A stretch of 64,000 nt of DNA, taken from Anarhynchus alexandrinus. Lineage: Eukaryota > Chordata > Aves > Charadriiformes > Charadriidae. The DNA lies in assembly GCA_008711295.1 (NCBI GenBank), contig VUYV01000020.1, positions 5,235,945 to 5,299,944 of the forward strand, in the 5' to 3' direction. A model generated the notes under the pieces. The model made no database searches. It was given only the letters and a program-made list of their open reading frames with translations, and was not told the DNA's origin. Below are positions 40,201-53,647 of this stretch, piece after piece (the first letter of the stretch is position 1; each line of letters begins with the position of its first letter). The position numbers were made by a program, and so were the translations under genes.

Positions 40201-43142
40201 ACATAATCACAGCTGAAAGCGCAGCGGAGCTGGCCATGCCGGGCACGGAGAGCGCCAGGGCTCCACCTCCTCTCCAGCCCTCTTCACTGAATTGCCTTCA
40301 ATGGAAAATGACCGAGTTGCGGTTCTTCGCTCTCTGGAAGAGGAAGGTCCCACCCTGTTGCACAACAGTGGCAAAGCCCCAGCCTGAAGTGTTTTGATAA
40401 AACCCACAAAACGGTGCTCAGCTTGGGAAGAGAAACCAGGAGCTCGCCGGCTCTCATACATTTGCTTTGGGTGCCTCTATCCTCCTCTTTCTAAAATGCC
40501 CAGAGACCGCCCCTGCGTCAGCATCCCCCACAAACAGTCCTAGTAACGTGGCTCGTGCCTTCTCAGGTTTGGAAGACATGGCATACATAATATCTCAAGT
40601 ACTTTAGTCTACGATGTAGGTTTTTATTTTCCTATTTCTTTGCATTGCACTATAACTCAGAAGCCACACTGACCTAAGATCGCACAGGCACAATGTAATT
40701 AAAAACTATAGTCAATACGCACATCAAAACCTTACAATAACCCTCCCTTGAAGCAGAAATTCTGGATAATGAATAATAAACACATCTGATACCCTCCAAA
40801 AATATTTAAAGTAGTAAACTCAATGTATATATGTATTTAAGAAAAAAAAACAACTTTAAAATGTGTTACTAGTACTGCTTCAATTGTTTTGTACGTCAAA
40901 GAACAGTTGGAAATTCATTTTGCTGTCATTATCTATTGAAATTCAAGTTCTGACAACACCAATTTCTTAAAGATTCCCTTTAAGAATTTAAGTAGTAGCT
41001 GTGATAATGAAAAATATTCTCAGTATCACAGAGTGGTACAACTGTCCACTTAATCAAAATTACCCAGCCCCTAACTCTGCTTATCATCTTTGCCAAAACA
41101 AGAGCAGGGAAGCACAAAATGCAGCTAGAAAGAAATACCTTGAGAACAGATAAAAACCGGTCGCTCATTGTGTCTCCAGATACAATTATCCACCTAATTA
41201 CACTTAAGACCAATGCACAGTTTTCCTAACTACAGGGAGATACATTCTAATTGTGATGTTCAATTCTCTGTACACAAATATAAAAACCTGAGCAAGAAAT
41301 GTCACTAGAAAATGGAAACAGACCACGGCATACTTATCCACAAAATAGCAAACAAATTGGATAAAATATGGACATAAAGCAGCTCCTTAGATGATAAATA
41401 ACTATTAATGTGAAAACTATGCTCTTTTGTTCCCCCATTTAAGCACAGAAGGCATTCTAACCTCAGCTTTCAAGGTAAAAATGCTTTTAATTAGGGTCCT
41501 AGCAACCTTACAAGATGTACAGACCTTGGTATGATGGAGCTATGATAATTCACCCATGCTGAGAAGCTGCCCCATGATTTATATGATTACTTCATGGCAG
41601 CATGAAACAAATCCCCAAGGAAGTAATGCATGTCATCCTTAAAAATATTAAGCAATCAAGCCATGGTTTTATTATGTGAATGGATGCCTCTGAAAACAAG
41701 GACGCATGCACCATACTGTGAGGTAAAATGAAATAAATGAACAGAAATAATTCATTTCCATGTTCTAATCAGTGGAAACTGTAGTCTTCAAATTGTCCTG
41801 ATGCTACCAAATGCGAGTCTGGAGACAATAGGTTGACTCTTCTACTAAAATGAACACGAAATTGCATCCTAAGTACACAATGAAGGCCAAATTAAACAGT
41901 CCAAGACTCTTTGTAAAGGCTCTTTCTTTTTATTCAGCCCTTGCATCCAACTGAACAATTAAGAGCAGAAGATTTAAACAAAGCATCATGTAGTTTTTAA
42001 ATGTTCAAATCTAATCAAAAGCAATGTACTTATCTTAGGCAAAAGGAACATAATCTATACAAAAACCTGTTCTCAAGCAAGCTCTTCAGCTTCTAGCATT
42101 ATCAGCAGAGAGAAATTTGTGTTCCATCAGCTGAAAGGATGTCCCTGGCAAGCAGAATGAAGAATATATATCAAAGACGAGAACTGCATGCTTGCTGCCT
42201 GTGTTGTATTCACAGGCTGGGACACCGACATCTCTGCAAGGACCCGAGACAACACCGCTACACTGCTCACCGCTATTATAAATCACAATCCGCTCATTAG
42301 AGATGCTGACCGTTCAGAAAAAAACCTAGCCCCTACAGGCACAAGGAGATGGAGACAGAGCTGTGATAATGAGATCAGGTTAACACAAAAACATTTGAAA
42401 CAGAACATTGTATTTGTATGACATTGTATATAGATAATGATTATATGAGTAGAAGACCATGGGACAGTGAGTTGGTTTTTTTTAACACTGAGACTACAAC
42501 ACTGTATTTGAAGCTAAGCTAATTTTTGCAAGTGCATTATTTGCTCTAGCCTTGTCATCTTAAAAAGAACTGTAAGAAGCTCAGAGAGAGGCAATGGCAA
42601 TAATGAAAGGAACGCGACTGGTTCGGTGATAGATATCTATAAAATCAGTAATGGGAGGGGGGGGTGAATAAGAATCAGTGGTGTGTTACGTCTTCCAAAA
42701 TAAGAACAACGTGCATCCGTGTGGCTAGGAAGAGCTGCATCAAGAACATACAAAATTTGGCAGTTTTTGTTCAGCAGAAAGCAGACCCGCAGATCTCCTT
42801 GCCAAAGGGTACTGTGAATGCTAAAACTTAACACAGGCTCAAGAGAAGTTCATGAAGGAGAAACCCACTGTGAATTACTAAACAAGTAGAATCTATGTCT
42901 ACTTCAGGATGTCCCTGAGCTAAGTCATAACCTTAGAAGTACCATATATGCCTGCCCTGGTCTCACTCTTTCCTAGGCACTTCCTTATGCTGCTGTTGGA
43001 AAGAACAACTACTTGAACCTCCGCTCTGACCCAGTACCGCCATGCCAATGTTACGTTTAGTATCTACTTGCAGAAAAAATCCTGGTATTAGCTTCAGATT
43101 CACTTTGGAGGGATGACTGGATGGAAGGCAGCTTTGCAGAAA

Positions 43143-43230
43143 AGGGCCTGGTGGACAAGCTGGCCGTGAGCCAGCAATGTGCCCTTGCACCAAAGGCAGC
43201 TCACAATCTCCTGGGCTGCATTATGGCGTG
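43143..43230 (+). repeat. CR1 LINE internal fragment
   Basis: The segment contains gtgagccagcaatgtgccct, then tgcaccaaaggcagctcaca, then ctcctgggctgcattatgg. This is a block from the 3' part of CR1 ORF2 normally found several hundred bases before the CR1 end. Here it stops abruptly and is followed within about 20 bases by LTR sequence, so the rest of the CR1 is missing. Confidence 0.8.
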
Positions 43231-43251
43231 ATGGGGTCCTGCTTTCCTGGA

Positions 43252-43466
43252 GATGGCTGGACACCTGCCTGCCCATGCGAAGCAGTGAAGGAATTCCTTA
43301 TTTTGCTTTGCTTGCATGTGCGGCTTTTGCTTTCATTATTAAACTGTCTTTATCTCAACCCACGAGTTGTCTCACTTTAGTCTTCTGTTCTCTCCCCCAT
43401 CGCAACCTGGGGGAGTGAGCGGGTGGCCGTGTGGTCCTAGTTGCTGGCTGGGGTTAAACCATGACA
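43252..43466 (+). mobile_element. Avian endogenous retrovirus LTR fragment, 5'-truncated
   Basis: About 215 bases match the 3' half of an LTR type that I recognise as common in birds. It includes gtctttatctcaacccacga, ctctcccccatcgcaacctg, gggagtgagcgggtggccg and the terminal ggggttaaaccatgaca ending in CA at 43465-43466. A poly(A) signal variant ATTAAA lies at 43338-43343, as expected for the R region. No internal viral gene (gag, pol, env) is present on either side, so this is a solo or truncated LTR with no coding capacity. It sits in plus orientation, antisense to TTC7A. The left edge is uncertain (43231-43252). Confidence 0.85.
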
Positions 43467-45785
43467 CGGTGTTACCTGTAGATTCTACTTGAATTGATTA
43501 TGGAATAAATCAAATACATTTTCACTAGGTTATGTTTTCCACCCATTTATGTGGTCACAACAGAACACAGAAATACGTTCTGAAGACTGCTTTCCATTTT
43601 CACCTTCACAAAAACTCACCAAACAAAACCCAATATATATTTCACTTTGTTTCGCTATCAAGCATAGGGATGAGGCAGTGCAGACGGCTACGTGGCATTC
43701 TGATTACAACCTTATCATCCTTGCCCCAGCCTTCAAGAGAAATGAGGAATCATTGCAATCTTCCACTGCAATCAATAAGACTCAAGTATGAGTCAAGCGA
43801 ATTCTTTTTTTGTTTTGACCTGTTAAATCTGGCACAGTGACGGAGATGAGGGTGCCGATTTCCTTCCATTTTAAATACGCAATTCTCCTTCTTCTCCCCT
43901 GAACTAAAACATGTTGAGAATAGCTCTAACCAGAAAAAGTGCTATGTGAGATGCATGCTGGGCAGGAGTCTTCTGAAAATCTCAGTATGTTTTTAGTTTA
44001 TCTTGTAATAATCTGTATGGAGCTTTAGGACTCAAATCCAACACACTGGCATTGATTTTCACATCCTCTGAATCAAAAGGGAGAATGGTACTGAATGCAC
44101 TGTGGCTGGGAACTAGCAAATTTCAATGGTAGGTGGATTTGTGCATCGCTTTACGAGGCAGTGTCATCTGCCCTGGCTTATGTTATATTTTCTGACTTGG
44201 TTGGCACACATCAGTTTTGTTATCACCGTCCCAAAGCTGTGGATATCATGATGTTATGTAACCAAATTTGGTACATACTGAAAGAAGTATGCCGTAGTTA
44301 TCTGGTTTAGAAATGTTCTGTTAGAGATTAGCATCCGGCATGGTTGACTAGTCACAGTGTAAAACAAGGGGATACGGGCTAAGTTCTTGTTTCTGGACCA
44401 GTGAAGATACCTACTCATGGAAACTCCATCAGCCCCCCTGGGAGAGAGAAGTGCTCTCGGATCTTTGCAAGCAGGCCCCAGAAGGAGCCTGCGAAAGGGA
44501 AGAAGAAGAAAAAAAAAAGAACAGGGCTGTTCTAGTAAAGGGAGGGAAGACAGAAATGTGTGAGACAGAACAAGGAGAAATGTGGAAAAAAAACAACCCT
44601 AGCAAGTCATACTTCCTAAAGAGAGCTGTGGTCTTACAGTACGTACAACCTAAGGGCCAATCCAAAATAATTGTTCCTGACAGCAAACAGTTGTTCAACC
44701 AAAGGAGGAGCTCCACACCTCACCAGGAGTACTTTGGTACATAAGTATGCTCCCAATACCCCCCCAAACTGATTCTATGTGTTTTTTCCAAATGAAAACA
44801 AATGTGCTTCCTTAGATTAGGTACTAGCCAGTAGCCTTTACTTTGTAAAGGCCATTGGTGGATTCTTAATACAGGCTTCTTAAGGATCCTGTGGCATCAC
44901 TTACACACTGCAAGTGCTAGCAATAAACAGCACAACTATGTGGTGTTCTCAATGTGCCTGTGGTTTGCTTACCACAGTATCGGACACCAACTGCCAGCAG
45001 CCCCCGCTATGAAGCGGAGCACGCTACCCACCTCATCAGATGCACTCAGCGCTGCAGTCCTGCTGCATGGTGCTGCCCCTCCACGCAGCAGCGTGCTTTA
45101 TATGGAAAGCACACTGATTTGGCAGCTACTGTAAACACCCTACAGTCACAGTAAAACGCAGCCCTTTTCAGCTACGCGGAGAAAGAACTTGTGTTTATTA
45201 TGGTGGTGATTCTACCCTGTGTAAAAGTGAAGTTATTGAAACCCGATGGACTCATTCATTGCTAGATCTGTGCCCTTCATTTAAAGCCAGCAACTCTCTC
45301 CAGGTTGGAATTTTCTAAATATAGCTTTAACAACCCAGTTCTGAGAACCCAGGGGAAGAGACATGACTACATTGCTAATTGATGCTGATACACCAGGGAG
45401 AACGGGCACTGTCTACAGCACAGTTTTCCCTTAAAGTGGACTAGGTCAGTTGGATGGCAATTGCACCAAGACAGTGATTCTCATAACCAGACCCTCTTTC
45501 CCTAAATTATTACACAACCACAACAGCATTACTACAGTGGGAAAATTATGTACTCAAATGTTTGGGGAGACCAGCACTGAAACAGCACATGTGAATTTAA
45601 TTTCAGCTGCCTGTGTATGTGTCTTGCATAGTTTCAAGCCACATTATCACAAGCTGATAATCTAGTTTGGCCTCTTGCATAATCCAAGACATACATTTCC
45701 CTCTGGTAGGGGACTGAACATACTGTGCTCAAGAACTTGTATTTTTACTAACAGTACAGCTAGTACTTGCCTAATGCATACATTT

Positions 45786-45885
45786 CAGAAAGGCATCCAG
45801 CCTTCTTCTGATGGCCTTGAGGAGATGCAGAATTTACCACTTGTTACATTATATCCTCAATTGCATAAACCCAGTCTTAAGTTCT
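45786..45885 (-). repeat. Possible ancient CR1/L3-type tail
   Basis: The plus strand reads agaaaggcatccagccttct, then gaggagatgcagaatttacc. This resembles the reverse complement of an old reptile-type CR1 tail (gaaaggcatccagtctt... tgatggagaatccacc). It is diverged and short. Confidence 0.45.
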
Positions 45886-48302
45886 CCATAGGGACACTGT
45901 CTCATTCAGTACAGAGGACAAAAATCACTTAGCTAGCAGCCATTCAATATTTTATTTTTGCCCTTTTTATTTGATGCATAGCCCTAAAAGCCTTGTTTAC
46001 TGCACATTATTCCAGCTCTGTTCTGCAGGCAGAATGATTAATTTCTTTACAGGGTTTTCTATAGTGCTCATCAGATGCTTCTAACTTGTTATGTGCAATT
46101 TCCTAGCTTTTGGAAAAGCATACAAAGGAACGCCATTATGTGGCATCCTATAACTACTGCCATGATTCATACCAGCAGGGATAGACCAGACCTTTGCTAT
46201 CTTAGCTAACAGGTGTAAACCACGGGCTGCCAGCATGGCCAAGCAAAAGGAGATGAGGCTCATGCTGAAGCAAGTGATTTTCACTGATACTTGCTGGAAC
46301 CACAATGGGAAGATTCGGAATTTTAAGGAGACTGAAGGCTATGGAGTAGATGTCCTGTTTACAGGTTTACACTCCTTTGTCTCTCTTATCCTTTCCAACA
46401 TGCCCACCCCTCAACCCATGTGTCTCAGCCCGGTTCCTTAACCCAGTCTCATTCTTCTTATCTATCCAGTCTTAACCAGTTCTATCTCTCTTATTGTATC
46501 TGATTTTTTATGTATCCTTACTTCTCTCACTTTGTTACTGAGTTTTATATTTCCTCTTCTCTACTTGCTTATGGACTGAGTCTCTGAGCCCAGATTCCCC
46601 ATCTCACTGTCTTTTTCACCTCTTCTAAATTTTTCTAAATTCTAATTTGTAAATCCCTTGACTAAGAGATGATGGAGCTTACTGGGGTTTGAGGGGAATA
46701 AGCATTCACAGACTCCTGAGAGGTTTCAGAAATACATATCTACTAAGCACGCATAAAATGTGGTTTTCAAAAGGTTATAACTTGGGTAACCTAGGAAGGA
46801 CTTCCTTAGGGATGGTAAAAAGCACATTAATATGTTACAAAGACCACCCATTCCTGACAAAACCTGGAGACACTGCACCACAGTAAAGAAGATGTCACAG
46901 AAGCCTTTAAAGTCTGTTCTTTAGCCTCATTTTCAGAAACAGTTAAGCCATGTTGGGTGACATTTTCCAAAGCAAACTGGGCCAGAGCAGATGTGCATCT
47001 CAGAAATTTTTATTCCAAATGACTATAGTTTCAGAAAATTGCGAGCAACTGAAATGGGAAGACACAGTATGTGGTTCCGCCCATAAAATAAGACAAAACC
47101 GAAAGCTATTAGTGTCATGTTGGCATCTAACTTGATGGCTGCTCTGATATTGGTGACTTGTCTGAAATCATGACATTAACTGAGCAAAGAATGTCATTCT
47201 ATCCTGACGGGTTTTTACCGACTGATTTTGTAAAGGTTGGATCACAGCAATAAAGTAATATTATCGCCCCATATAGGCCTGATATGTGCATAGCTGTTTT
47301 GTAATCTTCTTCTGACATATGCATCAACCATTCATTTGCTGGTTTTACACTTAACATTCATTATTACCAAATATCTCATCCCTTGCCTGTAGGTTCTATT
47401 ATTTTCTCTCAATTATAACTTTATGTTTCTCCTCTTGTGCACTGATACCCCTTCAGTTTTGGAGTTGCCTGCAAACCTTATCAGGACCAAATTTATGCCA
47501 GGAGATACAAATCTGCTAGCAAAGACACAAAGTGGTAACATGGATGTAGAATTCCTGTAAAAATTAAATTAGTCAAGAAGGACTTCTAAAATCCCAGAGA
47601 GACCTAGTAAGGGCTATAGTTAACAAGACACATCATTGATGGAATAGGATTTTGTAAGAGAAGTGGGTTTTGGTCTTCCACAAAGCTCCCTGTATTACTA
47701 TTATTATTAAGCTCTAGGCCCTGTGTCTGTAAATAAGTTTGTTTTGGGGATAGTGCAACGGAAAAAAATACTTGCTGGATAGGAGTGTTACCAAAAGGCC
47801 CCACAAATGCGGAGTCACCACCCCTACACAAGGTTGGAGCAAAGCCACAGCTTAAGATAATAACAGATTAATTTTATTGTAAACGCATAGTTTATCTTGA
47901 TTTGAGTAGACACAAGACTCCGGCCCAAAGTTTACAAACCCCGTATATATCTATAGTCTATAGTTATCTAGTTCAGATTTTTCAAACATCAGTGTACTGC
48001 TTATTTAAATGCGTAACAGTTAGTAGGAAAAGCAGCAAAGACAAAGCAGTGCATTGACTTCCAAAACGATCAGCCTTTATCAATTAAAATATTTACTTTT
48101 GACACAAGTCCTAATTAGTTAAAAACATTCAATCCAGTCTTAAAATAGAGGTTCAAGCTACCCAATTTATTCTTGGAACAGTCACTTGCTCTCAGGATTA
48201 GGAAGACAATGGCATCCAGAGCAAGCATGAGCCCTCTCCCCTCTTATTACAGTTAATCAGGAACATAAATACTATAATGGAGCTGAGCCCCTGCAAACTC
48301 AC

Positions 48303-48505
48303 CAGGCTGTGCATAATTTCCACTCCAGCTGGATTCACTGTGAGCGCTTCATCATACAATTGCCTAGCCTCCTCCAAATTGCCTTTCATCTCTGCAAGCC
48401 TCCCACGCATGTACAGTACAGCATGAGATGTGGGGAAAAGACTAGCTGCCTCCTGGATACAAAAGCCTGCTTCTTTGAGATGCTGTTGTTCCATGAAGAG
48501 TTCAG
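48303..48505 (-). CDS. TTC7A: TTC7A internal coding exon (penultimate, two TPR units)
   Basis: This 203-base exon starts with CT, completing an Ala codon from the previous exon, and ends in phase 0 at ...HSL. The acceptor is a run of T ending in cag and the donor is gtgagt. It encodes two helix-turn-helix TPR units. The first starts at [20 protein letters not shown] and the second at [20 protein letters not shown], followed by [11 protein letters not shown]. Both show the usual TPR spacing of small and aromatic residues (A, Y, G, A, A, P). In TTC7 proteins this C-terminal TPR block forms part of the surface that holds FAM126 and PI4KA. The [16 protein letters not shown] wording is what I remember for TTC7A rather than TTC7B. 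The frame is intact, with no stop or frameshift. Reading past the donor gives unrelated residues, so the exon boundary is clear. Confidence 0.92.
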
Positions 48506-49363
48506 CTGAAAAAAAAACAAAACACAAAAACCAAAAACCACCCTACCATTAGTTGAAATAAGTCAGAGACCTTTCTACCCATTAATTACATATCATCTCC
48601 TTTAAGCATATTAAAACACGAGGCCATGATTCTGCACAGTGCTTACTACTATGGTTAGTGCTTATTATCACGTGGATTCACTGAATGGATCTTTTTTTAA
48701 TGGTAAGGGCTTGTATAGAGCCCTTGATAGATGTTTGTGGATATCTTTAGGTGTTGTCCTGACAGAGGGCGGCCTTAAGGATTCCTCAATCAGGAATGTA
48801 AACAGTGCTGAACTGAGCCCTGAGGAAGCAGGGCTGGTAGTCACTTGGAGCCATCATAAGTATTTCCAAATAATCTGGGGAAAAAAAGAACAGAATAAGC
48901 CATCACTGTCTACTGAGAACTTTAAACATGTCAGAGTAATAGGATACATCTGACCGAGCAGGACACTAGATAACTTATTTAAGAGTATTTCCACATTTTA
49001 AAAGATGATTAAAAGTGTTTCTCTACGCTTATTTGTCTGGTTTATGAGATAGTTGACTCTTTTTTCAGAGACTATTAAAATCAAAAGGCTTTTATCATAG
49101 AGACTTATTTATATTGTGTATTCACACATTTACTTCCTCATACATACTCTATAGAAAAACAAAAGAGAGCTCTTGGAAGAGACTGCTCAGTCATTTACTT
49201 TCTTCAGCTATCTTTGTGGTTTTCTTAGGAAAAAAAAAAAGTAACAGGCATACTAATGTGCTTGACTGTCAATTTGTTAATCAAATAATTTCTCATGTTA
49301 AACATAAATTGCATAACGTATGTCATGGCTAAACGTTAACATTTCTCAGGATTTGGACTATAT

Positions 49364-49426
49364 CATTGTTGGACTAGATGATCATTGTAGGTCCCTTAAA
49401 ACTGCACTAAGTCTATTCTAATTCTA
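49364..49426 (+). repeat. CR1-like 3' end remnant
   Basis: The piece ttgttggactagatgatcat, then tgtaggtcccttaaaactgc, ending gtctattctaattcta, fits a CR1 subfamily whose tail is built on TATTC rather than ATTCTATG. Only about 60 bases remain. Confidence 0.65.
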
Positions 49427-49520
49427 GATTTATTATGCATTAAATCCTTGCAAAAGGCTTCAAAAGTAATACTCATTTTTCACTGCCAGATGTAACTGAA
49501 AAGAGAAACTGTGTTTCTAG

Positions 49521-49577
49521 ACATATATATGTATATATGCATGTATGTATGTATGTATGCATGCACATACGTATATA
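49521..49577. repeat. TATG/ATGT microsatellite
   Basis: Alternating purine-pyrimidine repeat of acatatatatgtatatatgc followed by several copies of atgt and then atgcacatacgtatata. It is probably length-polymorphic. Confidence 0.9.
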
Positions 49578-51217
49578 AAATAATTCTGTCTCTTCATACA
49601 GCAGCCATTGCTCTTTGGCCCATAACCTGTTTGTGTTCTACATGCTGCCACTGCAAAAGCTCAAAGCGTCTCTTTTTTTTTTTTTAAACTGATGTGGTAA
49701 TGCAGTAAGTATTGACAGTTCAAGAGTCCAATTCGAAATGACTAATTCAGACTCCAGATTTAGATAAATAATTCTGAAATTAGACACAACCTTAAATGCC
49801 CTGACTTTTAACGACAGTGAATATTCTCAGGAAGTCTCTGTGAGGGGGGAAATTAGCCTGAAAATTCCTCTTAAATAGCTTTGAAACTCTGCCAGTTTCA
49901 AAATGCTAGGAGACCCAGAAGACTGTGGGGACTTGGCACGCTGACATGGAGCTTGCTGGGTAGAGGTGAGCAGGAGAGCATCTCAAAGGCAGTCCTGCTT
50001 GACCGTGGAAAGGCTCCTCCTTGGCCTATCTGACATGAGACTGGGACCACAAATAGCACTTCTACTGGCGCACTGAACACAATCGTGTACTGAAATGACA
50101 GCACGGCTGGACAACCTTCCACTTCTGAAGTGGCCCTTCTAGAAGAAGGGTGAGACATTGACAAGAAAATTCTCGAACGTTTCTTAGCCATCCCTAGGTT
50201 GTGCTACAGATAAATGTCATTCTTCAAGGCTGTCAACATGAGCAAAACATTAGTTCCTTGGTAAGAGCTATACTCTTTAAGAGTGACTCATATACTATTT
50301 CTCTCTGGTTAATCGTTATAAAATCTCAGCGTGCATCCCTTCCCTTGGCTCCAAGAAGATGCAGCTATCTATAATAACAGAAAGCAAGGCCGTGTACCTT
50401 GTCAAGCTGAGTATGTGCGCAGCCTTATTCAAAAGTTTGTGGGAGGACAGTATTTTACTTGCACTTCCCAAGGAACAGAGCATTTTCCTGCCAAGTGCTG
50501 CATAGCAGCTGATGCCGTGCATGTGGCAATAATGAGGATGGGGATGTGCAAAGTGACAATTCACAGCCTGAAGACAAACACTTCATTTGCAAAGTTAGCA
50601 CAAACTTAGCGGCGCAAAGGAAGGGGTGAAATCTTGGCACTGTTTGAAGTCAGCAGAAGTTCTGGATACGGCCGTATTAAAAGCTCTATTAGCAACTAAC
50701 AGCACAATGTGACTTGTTTCATTTCAGGAAAGAATCTGGAGCAAGGGGGTTTAGATGTGAAATCACGCACAGCCGGTGTTTCAATGCATACAAAATGGAG
50801 AGTACTTACTCTTTCTTTCAATGGTGCCTGTAAATCTTCTTCAGTAATAACAATTATTTAGAGGAAGTGCAGCAACACAGAATCTACAAATTGTGTTTTA
50901 TGGTATGGTAATGTAGCATATTAAAGTTCAGTCCATTTCTTTGCAGGCTCAATAGTCAATAAAAAATGATTTAACGGTGTGGGAGGTCTAATTTGCATAA
51001 AAAAAAGAACGAGAGAGGTGCCTTTGGGTTACAAAAGGAAAGGAGTGCACCCACCAAGCTAAAAATAGACATTAAGGGAAATCATTTAGGCCTGCATTAA
51101 AATATGTTTTCCGTAAACTCATTTTTCACTTCTATTACATACTTATGTTATTTACAAATTAACAAGATGCGCTTATGCAACATGGAATAAAAATACAGCT
51201 ATAGGCAGAAATCAACT

Positions 51218-51234
51218 CCCCCCCCCCCCCCCCC
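51218..51234. repeat. Poly-C tract (17 bases)
   Basis: Seventeen consecutive C. Long C runs are uncommon and the length may be affected by sequencing error. Confidence 0.9.
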
Positions 51235-53647
51235 AAAGATTCATTAAATTTATCATGGCAATACTACTGCCTCCTCAATGGTACTGAAAGTACTGAAACC
51301 CCTGCCTTTGCGTTACCTGGGTTAGCAGCTTCCTGTCCACTGGATTACTCATCGTATCTCCTTATATCACCTAATCATGCTGTAAATAAACATCTAACCA
51401 AATTAGCAGCCCTTGTGAGGAAGTTCTGTTATAGAGATGTGGCACCCGATTCCACTCCAAAGAAGAGGGCATCTCCTTAAGCTGACACAGGTAGAGAAGA
51501 TCTGTAATTCTTATCCTGTGAAAGGTTCAGTGCTTCAGAGAAACCATTTATGAACTTCCAACTGTTGGACTACATTGTTCTTGGTACTGACATTCTTCGC
51601 AGCTTTGAATCGAAAGGCCATGTTTGCAAACTTCCTTGCTCTCTCTCACTTAACACCATCTTCATAAAAACTTAAACAAATCTGCATTCTGTTTTGAACT
51701 AAGTACTGCCAATGGCTTTCTGAATGCTACTGAGCAAAGAGATGATCATTCTGGATGTACCACCTCCTCTATTAGCATCTCTGGAGTAAAGCTAGAAACC
51801 GAGTGTGAATGATTATTAGGAAATATTGCAGCATTTTTACCTATAGGTTTGGGCTGAGACAGTGCACTGCCTGGATGGGCAAAGACAGGATGAATTGTGC
51901 ACTGTCTCCATTCACTAATTGAAGCTTGAGCCTGCACCCACTGAGACCACGAGCAGCTATCCAGCTGACTCTAAGGTTCAGCCTGGCCTGATTTATTTCT
52001 TTCCCATATTCAACTTATGCTTCCCGTCTGTGCTCTCCTGCAGTACTGTCCAGCCTACTCTGCCGTTCTTCCAAACAACTGTTGTGTCCTCTTGTGGCTA
52101 TGGCTGCTTCTGTCTTGACGTGCAACTAGACTTCCACTGATACATCAGTCTTAATGCTGGGCCCCGTCCATGAGAGCAGCACGCATCTCCCCTCAAATCA
52201 TCATTAACTTCTAATATGAGCTCCTAGTTCTTCCAGCTGTTTCTGCTAGCATTTAAGCTCATCTACAGTGAAGATCTTTAATCAAGTGAGAATTGCCAGA
52301 AGCATATAATCTACTCACTCCAAAGACCAGTAAGAAATGCACAGACTGAGAGCGCTTCCCAGAACACTGACAAAGCTGGGTATCCTGCAGTCAGGCTCCT
52401 TTTTTCATCTCCAAGATAAATTATTTGACAGACCTCTGTTAGGGAGTCCATCAGAGGAGTAACAACAGTGTAATCTAGTCGTGTTGGCATCACAGTGCTA
52501 GTCTGAGGAACAGAGTTGCCTGCCATCACCTTGAACGCTGACTCTATTCCCCATTTCCTAAGTGTTTCAAAGCAGTGTCAAGAGTGATTGTGCTTGTCAC
52601 CACAGAAGCAGCAACAACTGTAATTCGAGCCAAAAAAAATCAAATGGATTCAAAATGTATTTCTGCAACGTGAACAACCCAAGAGTTAAAATTTCATTCC
52701 TTGCAAATCACGTTCAGTGTTATCCGAGACACAGCACTTAACTCCCCCAAACGGACTGCTCCACATCACTTGGTTGAGTGTGCCCGCTGGATCTAAAGCA
52801 CTTGTCTACTCTTGTCCGCCCCAAAAAATGCTACTGTATAGTGGCATAGCCAGGGCAATGCAGCCAGATGACCAGCAGAACAGTACAGGGGGGAGCAGCC
52901 CTTCACTCTTTAAGAGGGTGAGAGCACCTTCGAGGATGTGTAGGGAGGTGATTTCTGTTCCACATCATCTGCCTTCAGGAGCTATTAACGCTTGTTACTG
53001 CAGAGCCCTTAGCCAGCTGGAAAGACCCACTCCTCTGAGACAGCTCTGCCTTCAGCAGTGAATACAGAGCTATTACTGTGACAAAGGGTTCCCCCTCTAC
53101 CTTTCCTTTCTGGCAGGTGACGTTTAGTCATTGTTCCATATTATGACACCCACCCTGCACACAGTAGCTTGACAATTTGTGGGCAGATTAGATGGAAGAT
53201 TCCTCAAACCATATCCTGACTGCAATAATTTCATTTGATGCAAACCTTTGATACAGAAATGAAGGAGAAGAGAAACTGCCATGTGTTGCCACCCACCTGA
53301 GGTCAGCCCCCTGCTCTTTTGAATAAGGCAACAGATCTACATCCTCAAAGGCTGTCTTTGCATGCAAACTGGTAGTTAACTGGAGTCCAGGGACCCACTT
53401 TAAATTTCCAGCCTTCGGGTCTCACGGGGACTGAAGTGGCCACTAAGCTTATTTACAAATGCAGCGTTAGAGTGAAAATTTCTGGAAGCAACACCGAACT
53501 ACCACCAGCTACCTTCTATACTAAATGGCGCAGTTGAAACATTACTTGAAATACTACAAGACAGCTGGTTCCTTTATGTGAAGTGGGGCCCTCCTCACTG
53601 GTGAGGAAACAGCTCTTTCCCAGCTGGGAGAAGCAAGCCAACATCTT

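Larger units (their letters stand above)
14551..48302 (-). other. TTC7A: TTC7A last intron (33.8 kb)
   Basis: The intron is bounded by donor gtgagt at the 48302 end and acceptor ttgacag at the 14551 end. It joins MHSL to GLVLNRLG in phase 0. It contains CR1 fragments, a CR1-LTR composite, an ancient MIR/L3-like fragment and several simple repeats. Otherwise I see only unassigned DNA. In mammals STPG4 overlaps this end of TTC7A on the opposite strand, but I could not find its PG-rich repeats here on the plus strand. Confidence 0.85.

Noticed and set aside
48198..48302. Continuation of the TTC7A frame past HSL ([15 protein letters not shown]...)
   Set aside because: A canonical gtgagt donor lies exactly at the phase-0 boundary and the expected continuation GLVLNRLG is found at 14550, so this is intron read-through.
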